A DNA stretch of 64,000 bases from Gari tellinella. Lineage: Eukaryota > Mollusca > Bivalvia > Cardiida > Psammobiidae. Position numbers and translations under genes: made by a program. Positions 34,421 to 45,436 of this stretch are shown piece after piece. The number at the start of each line of letters is the position of its first letter. Position 1 is the first letter of the stretch. Below the pieces are notes generated by a model. The model made no database searches. It worked only from the letters and a program-made list of their open reading frames with translations, and was not told the origin of the DNA. The stretch spans positions 23,260,189 to 23,324,188 of the forward strand of contig OV277869.1 in the NCBI GenBank assembly GCA_922989275.2, written 5' to 3'.

Positions 34421-34996
34421 CCTATGAAAAACTGATAAGCCCCGGGGCGGGGCCATTTTTGACCGGGGGATCATTATTTGAACAATCTTGCTAAAGGTTT
34501 ACAACATGATGCTACATGTGAAATTTGGTTATCCTAGGACTTATAGTTATTGACAAGAAGATGTTTAAAGTTTTGACTTTAGTTGTCAATATTACGTAAA
34601 TACGGAAAATGACCACGCCCTCTGGCGGCCATGTGTTTTGATGGATCAAAATTCTTTGAACAATTTTTAAAGTATATTAATTGAGAAACATTTTGGTGCA
34701 AACCAAATTGAAATCGGACCAGTCGTTTTGGACAAGAAAATTTATTTTAGATATTGTGCATGGTTGCCATGGCAACAAGACCGATTGCCCCACCCACTTT
34801 TTTTGAACAATTTTTGAAGTTCACAACTACAGTATGTATCTGACCAAGTTTGGTTAAAATTGGGCCATTGGTTTCAAGGAAGAAGTTATTTGAAACAAAT
34901 TGTGAACAGACGACACCGACACGGACACCGACACGGCGGACGGCAACCGATCACAATAGCTCACCTTGAGCACTTTGTGCTCAGGTGAGCTAAAAA

Positions 34997-35135
34997 GGTC
35001 AAAACATGGCCTAGGTGTGCCTTCTGTCCAAAATGGCCGCCTGGTGTCACAATAGCCTTAGGCTAAAGCCCTCGGGCCATTATGACGCCAGTTGTGCCAT
35101 TATGGACAGAAGGCACGCCTAGGTCATATTTTAAC
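34997..35135. repeat. Foldback element, CCTAGGTGTGCCTTCTGTCC arms
   Basis: Near-perfect inverted repeat with arms of about 60 bp meeting near 35060. It abuts the end of the pearl-like element. Confidence 0.85.
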
Positions 35136-36540
35136 CTCTTAATATGTAGACATGTCAACATAATCACACATAATGGCGTTTTCTTTAAAAGAGATCAAAA
35201 GTCAACGCAAAAGTGACTGAGTGTGGTACGTGGCACTCTGCCATTCTAAGATGTACTCGCATGCCAAAATGTTATATCCCTAGCGGATGTGGTATAGGGA
35301 AAATGACCATGATATGCTTTGATATGCTTTGTTTTTATTTTATAACTGAGATCACTGATTATGATGTCATAGTGAGCTGTCAATGTGGAAATAGACAAGG
35401 TGGTGCGTTACCGCACCCCATATATTTCAATGAGACTAGTCATTTGCAGTCTAACCGATACGCTCGTATAAACCGCCCATAAATCCTAATCAGGAATAGT
35501 GTTAACAAAGTTACGTCACTATGTGACGTACAGTTGGTGGTTGCTATTTGAGTCAGTTGTTTAAAGCTGCCAGCAACGATCATCTGCCAATCAAACTGTC
35601 CTCACGAGAACTCAATAAACCAGTCTTCACGAAAAAGGAAAAACTGAATAACTCTGATTGGCCTACGGCACAGAATTTCCCACAATGATGTTTTAGCAAC
35701 CCTTTACATCACCGTCCAACTCTGTATTCACATATTAAGTTTGGCATTCATGGAAAATATACGCCCGACACATTTTCTATTTTCTGTAATAAGAATTAAT
35801 TTTCTCACATATCCACTTTGATTTCTTCAAAGTGTCTTATTTATAAGTACATTGCTAAGTATATTGCTTTTGTGTATCTTTTAGCATATAAGGCATAAAT
35901 ACGTTGCTTTTGGTTATGTTTAAACCAATTCAGCCGAGTCCTAGCAACTCGTCTTTAACACATCGAGTATTTATAGACAGTGCACTTTTCATATTCAAAC
36001 GTGATCTGAAATATACAGATAAGAAGCGTCCTTCTGAACCTTATAGTGTCTTCACTGTGTCGTTGATTGAATATTGAAATAAACATAAGAATTGGACCTT
36101 ATATATCATTTCTTAAAGAAACGAGCAGAAAACCTGGCCGATACAGCTCGCGGATAAGATTTGAATGTCGAAGTGGAGTTGAGACCCGGGCCATAGGTAT
36201 TCCGATCTCGGAAAAAACGGGTGTTTGTTCAGAAATTGGACTCTAGTACTAGCTGAAAATAGAAGTTACAGTGCAATATTTGGTATCAATGTGAAGAAAA
36301 AACATTTCTCTTTCTACCGTAACCGTGTTTATTCGGAAGTTCTGCATGATAAGCTAAAAAAGTACGATATATTCGACCAGGTCAGGGTCGCCATGTCCGT
36401 GAAGTTATATACCTTCTCTTATATATGATAGAACTAGCACTACAGAAGACAAACATTTTTTTTGTTTTTTGAGTCGGACACCTATGGTCAGGGTATGCAC
36501 TGTTTGTCAGTTTTCAATAAATTGCGTTATTTGTCATTTT
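35136..36540. other. Intergenic, no confident gene
   Basis: Frames at 35213-35482 and 36225-36428 show no domain, signal or exon-like splice pair. A TACGTCAC-ATGTGACGTA dyad lies at 35511-35530. Confidence 0.45.
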
Positions 36541-36544
36541 GCAA

Positions 36545-37760
36545 TTAATTGTAAAACAAACTATTAAACATTAACAAGAGGGTAATTCAGACTTGAAACC
36601 TAGAGGAGTTGCACAATTTACTTTGTGCCAAATGCAGGTCTGGTCATCATGTTAACATTGAAAAAAATAATCCTATTCTAGCTCATTTGACATAGATATG
36701 CAACGTACCAGAACCATTTCTGCAAGGTCTGCAAGTTTCACCACGCCATACATCATAGCTCTAACCGTATTTGTTTAGAGTAGAACACGTTTGAAGATTT
36801 GTCTATATCGTTAGCAAGCCTGACCCATTTTGTACACATAACACAGACACTGCCCGACTAAATTGGAGCTCATATTCTGAATAAACGCTACACTCTGACA
36901 TCGCAAATCTACTCTGACGTGTTAAAACGAAACCGAAAGTGACAACCTAATTTTAGAGGCGCTATATTTTAATCGCGTTCGCGCGTTCTCCGCGAATTAG
37001 TTAAAAAAGACGATCCTGAGCTCAGTTTGAGCTCAGTTTAAGCTTTGTGAGCTTTATGTTTACATGTCAGTGTTACTGAATTCCAGCATGAGAGCTATTA
37101 TAACGGGGTTTGACAAAAAGATCGCGTACATTTTAAACCGAAAATACAAAGATGGACCGTTTCGGCCCCTCTGGCATTCGCATTTTCCAATCTTGCAAAT
37201 TTGTGTCTGGATTCATTTTCGATGCTGCCTGAAAGTTTTACATTTTGCAGGAGACCATTGATATTCTAGAAATAGGAAGTGCCGAACCTTGCCTTTCAGA
37301 AAAGTCTTCCAACGCGATGTGCGAATCATAACTCTACGGAATGTGCCTTAAACGTCAAAACGTGTTTATACGTTATGGTCGCGGAAATGATATATGTTTT
37401 TTTTTTAAAATTGCTACCCTCAGGGCTGGACCATTTTTAACCCAAAGGGTTTAATGTAAAAAAAATCTTGCTAGAAGACATGTAGATGATGTTTTGTGCC
37501 AAATATCTAAGTTCATGATATTGTTGTTTCAGTCAAGAAGATTTGTGTAGTTTTCAGTGAAAAAAATCTAATTTAGCTCACGTGAACTCGATATGCTACA
37601 AACCGGACTATTTGTACAATATTAGTAAAGGACCTCTAGAAGTTTAACAATGCCAAATATAAAAGCTTTGCAATTATTTGTTTGAGAGAAGATGTTTGAA
37701 ATATTTAATATATAACTCTATGTTAAATATCTTAGCCAGTATTTCACGCATTGATGCCAA
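36545..37760 (-). mobile_element. Decayed pearl-like monomers, minus-oriented
   Basis: Fragments such as TTTGTGCCAAATGCAGG (36624), GTGCCAAATATCTAAG (37497) and GCCAAATATAAAAGC (37651) recur, interrupted at 36900-37380 by unrelated sequence including a TCGCGTTCGCGCGTTCTCCG patch. Ends not found. Confidence 0.6.
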
Positions 37761-38385
37761 TTTCCCCGTACAATGCGTTAGATGTATCCCCCATATTTCT
37801 GATTGAACTTTTTAGAGAAAAGAAACTGTTTCAAAACAATAAACGCTTTGAAGCGTCACGCGAAAACTGGTGACAATTTCCAGTCGAAATTTTTTAAGAT
37901 TTTAACTTCTGAGTTGAAGCGTAAAGTATAGCCCTTTTGAGTTGAAATGTACAACATGTCAATATGAATCGACTTACTTTTCCATTTGTTTTGCCTTTTT
38001 TAACACTAATCGATTTGATTTGGTAATTGTTCTGTTGTGTAAGATGAACTCAGTGCAGTTCGACTGGAGCGGGGTTTTCTATGTCAGAAATTACGTGAAA
38101 CTTGTCAAATTAAAGGCCAAAATCAATCAGTGACGGGATAAATCGAATTATCACATACCTTTCAGTCTGGGAGTTGCTTGAAGCAATTATATGAATATCG
38201 TATTCAAGTAGTAACATGTGGTTTTCTGGGGCCCCGGCCCATCCTGATCGTCCTCGAGCGTTGCATGTGTTTGAAATTGTTATGTTATAAATAGAATATC
38301 ACATTCGTGCTTATTACTTATCATTTTTCAACTAGTTGACTAAAATTAAAATGACGCTCGCCAAGGCTCGCGTCATATTATTTTA

Positions 38386-38577
38386 CAATAATAATACACC
38401 AGATAGAGAATTAAAATAGTATTTAAATTAATATTTCGACCAAACAAAAATTAGTCTCTTTCATATTATGGCTGAATGGATGTAACAAAAATGTTACGTG
38501 TGTTTGGACGTGATTTTCTTTGAAAAGGCCCCCTTAGATATCGAAATATTAGAAAAGAGCAATTTATATATTAATAC
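38386..38577. mobile_element. 192-bp insertion with 11-bp target duplication
   Basis: ATATTATTTTA stands at 38375-38385 and 38578-38588, while copy 1 of M5 has it once. The insert begins CAATAATAATACACC; I do not recognise it. Confidence 0.85.
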
Positions 38578-38877
38578 ATATTATTTTAGTCAACTCGTTT
38601 ATTAAAAAGGATAAATAATAAGCATTCGTGTAAGATCTTCTATTAATATGTCATTGCATGAGATAGGAGGGGTGTATTCTGCTCGAGGAGAAATCAGTCA
38701 GTGCTCGGCAAGCCTCGCGCTAAATGGGTTTATCCCCTCGAAGAATGAACCTTCCTATCTCATGCAATGACATGTTATTCTCTATGTGAAAAACAGATGT
38801 AAGCTTAAAGCAAGATGGAAGTTAAACAGAAAACTCGCTAAGCAGCTCTCCGTTTTACTTTCACCTTACTCAGTGTC

Positions 38878-39016
38878 CAAGGTTATAAAGCTTTTCAGTT
38901 GAGTCTAAAGTCGTTCTCAAGCATTTGATTGGTCAGATTTGAGCCTAGGCTCAAATCTGACCAATCAAATGCTTGAAAACACACTCAAACTCAGCTCAAA
39001 CGCTTTATAACCTTGG
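38878..39016. mobile_element. Palindromic MITE M6
   Basis: Arms CAAGGTTATAAAGC(G/T)TTT...ATTTGATTGGTCAGATTTGA with the complement; the centre is GAGCCTAGGCTC. Other copies: 39661-39797 (nested in a hairpin H1), half at 45701-45757, decayed at 57416-57535. Confidence 0.9.
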
Positions 39017-39139
39017 AGCCTGGTGTCGCTGACGCTTTAATTCTTAGTAAGATTCAGATTGAAAACTGTCTTTTAGCTTTTGGAGGCACTCTTTTATTTC
39101 GTGTGTTGAATATTGTATGTGTACCTTGTGTTTCATCAA

Positions 39140-39385
39140 ACCCTTTCTCCGCAGAAGAGCCTTTTAAAGCACATAATTTATTTCTTTCACTGAAGAAAAT
39201 AGTTCTTTTTATACATTTATAAAAATGTACCAAAAGAAATGTTGTTTATTTCCTGGCAGATCGTAGCTTAAAGCAGGCTGATAGTTAAGCTTAAGGCGCA
39301 TCAGTTTAATTTACGTTCAACCTGCTTTAAATGTCCACCTGTTTTCAAAACTAGAAACTTGCTATGGGAAAAGATTTAACCTTTT
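39140..39385. mobile_element. MITE family M3
   Basis: GAAGAAAATAGTTCTTTTTATAC left part, hairpin arm AAAGCAGGCTGATAGTTAAGC at 39271 with complement at 39313, right end GAAACTTGCTATGGG. Confidence 0.7.
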
Positions 39386-39387
39386 AA

Positions 39388-39604
39388 CCCTTTCACTCTC
39401 AATGACGCTTAAAGGCGTTTTTGCAAACAGTTTGGATCCTGATCAGACGCCGCGTAACTGTTTGGCACTCTTTTTGAAATTTCTTCAGTCATACTGATCA
39501 TTATTTAACTTTGAAACGACATTGCAGATAAAATACTGAAGCAGACGACAATAAAGCGGTGAAGGGGCAAAACTCTCCCGAATGATTTGATCATGAAAGG
39601 GTTA
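39388..39604. mobile_element. MITE M12 with half hairpin H1
   Basis: Ends AACCTTTTAACCCTTTCACT and GCGGTGAAGGGGC...AAAGGGTTAA. The left hairpin arm (39423-39456) is followed by a shortened right arm; GCAGACGAC is at 39549. Confidence 0.7.
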
Positions 39605-39625
39605 ATACCATAGGTGGATATACCT

Positions 39626-39855
39626 GGATTTGAAAACAGTTTTGATCCAGACCAGACCCAGCGCTTATAAAGCGTTAGCGTTGAGTCTGAGTGCGTTCTC
39701 AGGTATTTGATTGTTCAGATTTGAGCCTAGACTCAAATCTGACCAATCAAATGCCTGAGAATGATTTAAGACTCAGCTCAAACGCTTTATAAGCATGGAC
39801 CCAGGGGCTGGGAAGCACGGCGTCTGATCAGTATCCAAACTGTTTGAAACTCGTG
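39626..39855. mobile_element. Hairpin H1 split by a nested M6 palindrome
   Basis: GAAAACAGTTTTGATCCAGA and CGGCGTCTGATCAGTATCC...AAACTGTTTG are the two arms of H1. The M6 element (39661-39797) sits between them, in the hairpin loop. Confidence 0.85.
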
Positions 39856-40015
39856 TCGCGGACCATTCTTCTGTCAAACTGCTTCATATCGTTCTTTAAA
39901 ATAAGAGTGCAGGCACACGTATGTTGTCTGCTTCAAATATATATCGTCTGCGAAAAAATTTAAAACTAATCAAAATGCGTTTTTTTAAGTAAAGACACGG
40001 TGAATATGAATGCAA

Positions 40016-40080
40016 ACAGTTTGGATCTAGATCAGACGCCGCTAACGTGGCCTCTTATTTGGATCCAGACTATTTGCAAA
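40016..40080. repeat. Hairpin H1
   Basis: CAAACAGTTTGGATCTAGAT...GACGCCGCTAACGTGGC and decayed complement. Confidence 0.8.
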
Positions 40081-40254
40081 TATTAACCAAGTCGAGCTTA
40101 GCACGATAAGGGTTAATATGTTAACACAGTCACTGAGTATGTTCGTCATTTACAAACAGTGTACATATATGGAGTATACCTGTAGCGCGTTCAATTATAC
40201 CACTGTTTACTGTTTAGTTAAGCAGTTTGTGTCCCGTGTGAAGCGTGCAGAGTA

Positions 40255-40488
40255 CAGTAGAGAAAACGTTTTCTTTCCAAATAACACCGGTTACGCGTAA
40301 ACTATTATTTTCATTGCAAACAGTTTGGAGCCAGATCAGACGCCGGGTAACCCGGCGTCTGATCAGGCTCCAAACTGTTTGCCACTCAAATTAAAACTGG
40401 TAGTCAGAATTGTCAAAATGTTGTCATTTTCTATATTTCATTGCAATGCGTTTGCGTTTGAACGAAATAATTACGTTTTCTCCACTGT
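40255..40488. mobile_element. MITE M2 with hairpin H1, diverged
   Basis: Ends CAGTAGAGAAAACG and CGTTTTCTCCACTG; perfect H1 hairpin at 40317-40383 with a GGGTAACCC centre. Confidence 0.8.
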
Positions 40489-40862
40489 ATTTCAGACCGG
40501 TAGCCAACTCGTAATCGATGGCCATCGATTTCTTTACTGAACGCATCACTATCAGGCTCTGCACTGTTTGTCGTTTTGCCAAGATAAAATTAGTCTTAAA
40601 TAGTCATACATGGACTGCTTGACATGAAGTTGGAATGGTCCATTTAAAAGTAGCAGGGGTAAATAAGTCAAAAGACAACGGATTAAAAATATAGAACAAC
40701 AGGCACAGTGTTATGATTTTATTCGGTTAATGTTAGCACTCAAATAGATTGTTACATTGTTTAGTCGAAACTCAAAAGTGTTTGCTATCTCAAGTCGAAT
40801 TTTTGATAGCTGAATTCTGATTGCTGTTTTTGCGCATCCTATTGGATAGTTTGAAGTAATAG

Positions 40863-41222
40863 TACAGCGCTCCCTCTCTACAACGACATCAAATGGGAGA
40901 CAAAAAATATGTGCGTTGTTAAGAGGGAGTCGTTACAGGGAGGGAAATTGGCTTACATTTGCAAACAGCTTGAATCCAGATCAGACGCCGCGTATCGCGG
41001 CATCTGATCTGGATTCATGCTGTTTGTCACTAATCATTTTTTTCTGTCAAAATGTATATTATTTAAATTTGAGAAAAACAGCAGACGACAGTTTTAAGCA
41101 GACGATATTGCAAAAGTGAAAGTGTTAGGCATATAATTATCTTGTTTGGGGAACAGCGACAAGGGTCGTTGTAAGGAGGGAGTCGTTGTTGGGAGGGCCG
41201 TTGTAGGGAGGGAGCACTGTAT
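40863..41222. mobile_element. MITE M1 with hairpin H1
   Basis: Ends TACAGCGCTCCCTCTCTACA and GGGAGGGAGCACTGTA; hairpin at 40961-41028; GCAGACGAC twice (41082, 41096). Confidence 0.9.
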
Positions 41223-41454
41223 ATTCGAATTAAGCCGGTTCGGTTTATGGACACTTGAACGTGATTATTTTGTAAAACATGTTTTAACTCACTTAATTCA
41301 TTCCTCCACTGAAGAAAATAGTCCCGCTATATACAGTCATGAATATGCACAATTTATATATATATATATATATTCTAGATTATAACTTAAAACAGGCTGT
41401 TTAACCTTTTAGCCTTCTTTAAATGGCCACATGTCTTTAAAATCCTATAATGCT

Positions 41455-41680
41455 ATCAGCCCTTGCTACGAGTATACCCATCTATATTAAACTGTGTACC
41501 TGTAAAGAGTACACTTGTCTAATGTAAACAGTATAGATCTCCTTTTAGGAGCCCTCTGATCAGGGTCTACACTGTTGGTCTTTTTGAAACGTGTTGTTTA
41601 AATCAACTCTAAATTGTCAAAAAAGGACTATACTTAATTGGATATTTAAATTGTTCATTAAGGTTTATGTAGTGAGTGAA
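41455..41680. mobile_element. MITE M9, short hairpin
   Basis: Left part like CTTTTTGAACCC is decayed. Centre GTAAACAGTATAGATC...AGGAGCCCTCTGATCAGGGTC. Lies just downstream of the minus gene's stop. Confidence 0.65.
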
Positions 41681-41749
41681 TTAAGTGACTCCAAGTTTTA
41701 GATAATCGACTGTAGTAATAGTTCATACACTGTGAGAGACAAACATGTT

Positions 41750-42171
41750 TTATTCTTTTGGTTTGCCGGTACTCTCGCCTTGACTCTCGCCTTGACTCCC
41801 ACATGGTTGCTCCCACATACATTCCCATGACAGAGTGGCACTGCACACACCACTACCAGTCCTAGGAGAGTTCGGCAAGACAACTCTGTTGAAACCAAGG
41901 AAGACGCCAAGGTCATTTATGCCATTTCTCTCGATGTCATTCGGGCTGCGAGACAGTTCGTAGAAGCACGTGTCGTTACACTGGGTACCAACAAGGCCCG
42001 TGCTGTTCTCTATGCGATAGAAACCCGTGCCAATCCAAACAGTGACACACGTGTCCATGGCACCTTGGTAGCTGATGCTTGTGTCTGGGCAAGCGTCGTT
42101 TCCATGGGCCTCCATGTTCTCGTTTTTCCCGTCCACCTCAGAGTCATACGAGGTGTGAGTACCATCTCCCT
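41750..42171 (-). CDS. Terminal exon C of the minus-strand modular secreted protein gene
   Basis: Acceptor TTCTAAC-AG (complement of 42172-42178), phase 1, then GDGTHTSYDSEVDG, the C domain (DACPD, a CVTVWIGTGFYRI strand, QCNDTC, GINDLGVFLGFNRVV, GSGVCSATLSWEC) and a hydrophilic end with a GESQGEST repeat and stop at 41750-41752. Complete protein by joining 56093-56012, 48109-47967, 46247-46097 and 42171-41750: 798 nt, 265 residues, with C at about 127-265. Compared with C2, it lacks a hydrophobic tail, so the product should be freely secreted. AATAAA overlaps the stop codon (41748-41753) and could serve as a poly(A) signal. Function unknown; no family name recognised. Confidence 0.9.
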
Positions 42172-43096
42172 CTGTTAGAAGACAATGTCACTTGCAAGTT
42201 TAGAAAATGAGCCGTGACATGACAAAATCTACTTTATTGCATTGCAATATTATACAGACCATGCACTGTTGTCATCCCAGGCTATGTATCTGAGTTTGGT
42301 CTACATTGCCAAATACCGTACATGTATATAATACAGTGTAGATTAAGACCAGTCCCCAAGTCAAAGACGCGGCAGCTGGCCTCGATATACACTGTTTGAA
42401 ATGCAATAAGGCAAGTTTCTCATGGCACGGCTAATAAATATTACGGTGGAGAAGATGTTTTTTCTTTCCCGTTTAAACGCATACTTAAACACAAACGCAA
42501 CTTAGTAAACTGTATTTTTTTATTTTTTACATTTTTCATTGTTAATTTTTATCTGAGTCGCAAAGAGTTTTGATCATAATTAGGCGTCGGGTTATCCCAA
42601 CATATGTTGAGCTTTGAAATGCACACTTCGATTTCTTCACACGTGTGAAGAATTCGTACGAATTTTTCCATTCGTGTGACCAATGTGTGAAGATTACGTA
42701 CGGATACGTCACACAATGGCAGTGTGAAAATTTCGTACCCCCTTTTTTAAAGGACCTGTCGGTATCTACGAATTCTTCACACTTTACTTTCCGTAAAACA
42801 TTTGTTAATTTTATATCCATTATGAAACATGTTCAAACAACTTAGGCAAATCTCTTTGTACAGCGCGGATGATGGCGTATTTGGCGACAAATGCACCCTC
42901 TCACGTTCTGTCACGAACCGGGATCGAACTCAGCCGACGCAATTTGGAGAAGTGGGCACCCTAACAACCCCTTTCCAAACACTCTTTTATGGTTTATTAC
43001 AATTCTATACACGAGATATTTAAAGAGTATTCTAACACACTTCGCGCACGCCCCTATATAAACACAGAAAGAACGTTTCAGTGTTTGAATTTTCAA
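42172..43096 (-). other. Intron C-B of the minus gene, left part
   Basis: Contains an M2 fragment (42445-42600, CTTTCCCGTTTAAACGCATAC), a foldback-like stretch at 42615-42800 rich in TTCACACGTGTGAAG and GAATTCGTACGAA, and at 42904-42930 a box-B-like word on the minus strand (GAGTTCGATCCCGG). None is an exon. Confidence 0.55.
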
Positions 43097-43985
43097 TAGA
43101 ACACTCACGTGCTTAAACGTTCTAACGTGACGTCATATGGCTTCGAAAATGCGTTCGCCAAGAAATGTAGCGCCGTTGCTTCGGTGCAAATTAATGTTAA
43201 ATTATGCGTTAGAATCGAATTAATAAATTAATACCAGTGTTTTATCTAACAATCGAACACGGGTAGTCGTTGAGATGCTTGTAATTATACCACTCGGCCT
43301 AAAGGGCTCGTGATTAAATTACTACGCATCTCAACTCCTACCAGTGTTCGATTGCGCGATAAAACACTGGTATGAATTTATTATTTCTTAAATAAAACAC
43401 TCATGCGCTAAAACGTTCTAACGTGACGTCATATGACTTCGAAAATGCGTTCGCCAAGAAATGTAGCGCCGTTGCTTCGGTGCAAATTAAGGTAAAATCA
43501 TGTGTTAGAATCAAAATAATAAATTAATACCAGTGTTTTATCTAACAATCGAACACGGGTAGTCGTTGAGATGCTTGTAATTATACCACTCGGCCTAAAG
43601 GGCTCGTGATTAAATTACTACGCATCTCAACTCCTACCAGTGTTCGATTGCGCGATAAAACACTGGTATGAATTTATTATTTCTTAAATAAAACACTCAT
43701 GCGCTAAAACGTTCTAACGTGACGTCATATGACTTCGAAAATGCGTACGCCAAGAAATGTAGCGCCGTTGCTTCGGTGCAAATTAAGGTAAAATCATGTG
43801 TTAGAATCAAAATAATAAATTAATACCAGTGTTTTATCTAACAATTGAACACGGGTAGTCGTTGAGATGCTTGTAATTAAACCAGTCGGTCTAAAGGTCT
43901 CGTGATTAAATTACTACGCATCTCAACTCCTACCAGTATTCGATTGCACGATAAAACACTGGTATGAATTTATTATTTCTCAATA
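43097..43985. repeat. Three-copy tandem array, 296-bp period
   Basis: GACGTCATATG lies at 43129, 43425 and 43721, exactly 296 bp apart. Each unit has an internal inverted pair (ACCAGTGTTTTATC with GATAAAACACTGGT, and GTTGAGATGC with GCATCTCAAC). Copies two and three are almost identical; copy one is a little diverged. Intronic in the minus gene. Confidence 0.95.
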
Positions 43986-45046
43986 AAGACATTCCCTTCA
44001 CTTCCCATTGTTCTCAATAGGCGTGAAAGTAACTGTAAAATCAGAGAGCATGTGTACAAAATATGACAAAGCCATCTCATCTTGTCTAGAAAAGCCCTGA
44101 AAAGTTCATACTAAATGGGTTTTCCCAACGAAAACAATAGATATACATGTAAGTGACGGGCCTCACATGAGACGTTTCAATTATTCTTTTAATAGACAGT
44201 TTAACCGTTATGAGCTTGTGTAGCACAAGTTTGACTCTGGCTAGGTGTATTCACCAAAACTTGGCCAGGAAATGTCTTTAAAGACACGATCTCTAGTGAA
44301 CCTCTCGCTGCAAACCTCTCTATTCGGTAGAGTTCGCGCTAATGAACACAGGACTGGATTCAAACTGTTTGGCACGTAGTTTAAAACAAATAGCAAAGGT
44401 TTTCCAAAAACTGTTATTTTATTGCATATCGTTTGCGTTTGGTAACGTTTAAACGGGAAAGAATAACTATTGTTCGCCCTGAGTAGAGAGGTTCGCGGCG
44501 AGATGTTCTGTAGAGTTCGCGCTAATGAACACTGGACTGACTAAGCTTGAGTGGTTGCACCAAGTCCAGCAAGCACGAAAAGAATATCTTTGTAAAGAAT
44601 AAATGAAACATCTCATGTAAGTGCCGTCTCTTATTTTTGATGGTTTGTTTAAAACACCTTGCGTTTGAGTATGCCAGGACCTCTCTAGACATAAGGAGAT
44701 AGCTGCGCCACAACCAGCATGATTTTTCACGCTTGTTGAAAGCAATGGCGGCGGGGCCATACAAAGGACCGGGGTAATATTTTAACAGCCGACCTAAATC
44801 AGGATTATAAGTGGGCAAGTGCAGTCTTACATCACTGTCACAATTAACTCCCGGTGAGATTACGATTAGTTCCGGCTTCTTCTGAGGCACAATGGGTCTA
44901 CGACCGACAGGTCCCAGTCTGACTGCTGGTGTCAAGGCAGTTGAAAGAGCAGAGGAGGTCGTCCGCTAATTACGTGCAGCAGATTTTATGGTGGATTGTT
45001 GACATTCTTGACGAGGTAGGTGGGGGGGGGGGGGGGGGGGGGCTGG
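43986..45046. other. Intron; MITE fragments and a poly-G run
   Basis: An M2 arm at 44350-44470 (CTGGATTCAAACTGTTTGGC, AAACGGGAAAGAATAAC) and a duplicated GAGTTCGCGCTAATGAACAC at about 44332 and 44513. A run of about 24 G at 45019-45042. Frames at 44467-44935 are not supported by splice sites or domains. Confidence 0.5.
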
Positions 45047-45049
45047 TTC

Positions 45050-45436
45050 GCGGCCGTGGCCGAGTGGTCATAATGACTGTGATTAGCAATCAATTAGCTC
45101 CTCGCCGCTTTGGGCTCGAATCCCGGGCTGAACACTTTGACTTTTTTTCAGGTGTAGAAGCCTTCCCTTCGTGCTGGCTTGCGGAAGGTCGGTGGTTCAA
45201 CCTACATGTAGTTGTCGATTTGTGCCTGATACAATTTATGACAGGCATCCGGGATCTTCCTCCATCTGTAAACCTCGCGCTAATGATTTCTCCTCTCGCA
45301 GAATAAACCTCTCCTATCTCATGCAATGGCATATTTTTCTTTAATTATCCACCTGTAATTAGCCGGATTTCGCGATATGACTGAATACTGTTACAAGCGA
45401 CATAAACTCATAACAAATCCAAAATCAAATAATTTC
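45050..45436 (+). mobile_element. tRNA-headed SINE, interrupted
   Basis: Head GCGGCCGTGGCCGAGTGGTC with box-B-like GGCTCGAATCCCGGG, body GTAGAAGCCTTCC...TTGCGGAAGGTCGGTGGTTC and GATCTTCCTCCATC, tail ATTTCGCGATATGACTGAAT...ACATAAACTC. Collinear with the SINE at 10352-10630 except for an insert at 45271-45348. Confidence 0.85.
45271..45348. mobile_element. M5-derived palindromic insert in the SINE
   Basis: CCTCGCGCTAATGATTTCTC to ATCTCATGCAATGGCATA matches the right arm of the M5 palindrome. A possible 9-bp duplication CCA(T/C)CTGTA flanks it (45262-45270, 45349-45357). Confidence 0.7.

Larger units (their letters stand above)
31741..34994 (-). mobile_element. Large pearl-like element (family A), minus-oriented, with two insertions
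   Basis: The distal end ACAAGAGCCACATGCGGCCC is at 31741, the proximal end at 34960-34994 (complement of AGCTCACCTGAGCACAAAGTG), with GGTGTCCGTGTCGGTGTCG next to it. In between are about ten monomers of about 165-175 bp (CTGATAAGCCCCGGGGCGGG, GCTAGATGCCAAATATAAA). It is interrupted by a TIR element (32201-32718) and an unrelated insert (33556-34420). Its monomers match those at 25745-27362 in the opposite orientation. Confidence 0.85.
38085..39050. repeat. Dispersed repeat M5, copy 2, with two insertions
   Basis: Matches 8135-8765. Insertion one is 192 bp (38386-38577) flanked by the 11-bp duplication ATATTATTTTA. Insertion two is the palindrome M6 at 38878-39016. Removing both restores collinearity with copy 1. 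Confidence 0.85.

Noticed and set aside
31741..34994. LTR retrotransposon from repeated long segments
   Set aside because: The repeats are tandem monomers, with no primer-binding site, gag/pol frames or paired LTRs.
35213..35482. 89-residue frame
   Set aside because: No signal peptide, domain or plausible splice sites.
42904..42930. tRNA gene or SINE head suggested by GAGTTCGATCCCGG
   Set aside because: No box A at the right distance and no recognisable SINE body.
43097..43985. CRISPR-like array from regular spacing
   Set aside because: Repeats are 296-bp direct copies with no unique spacers, in a eukaryotic intron.
44467..44935. Overlapping minus-strand frames of 97 and 137 residues
   Set aside because: Partly built on MITE-derived sequence, lying in an intron of the minus gene; no conserved pattern seen.
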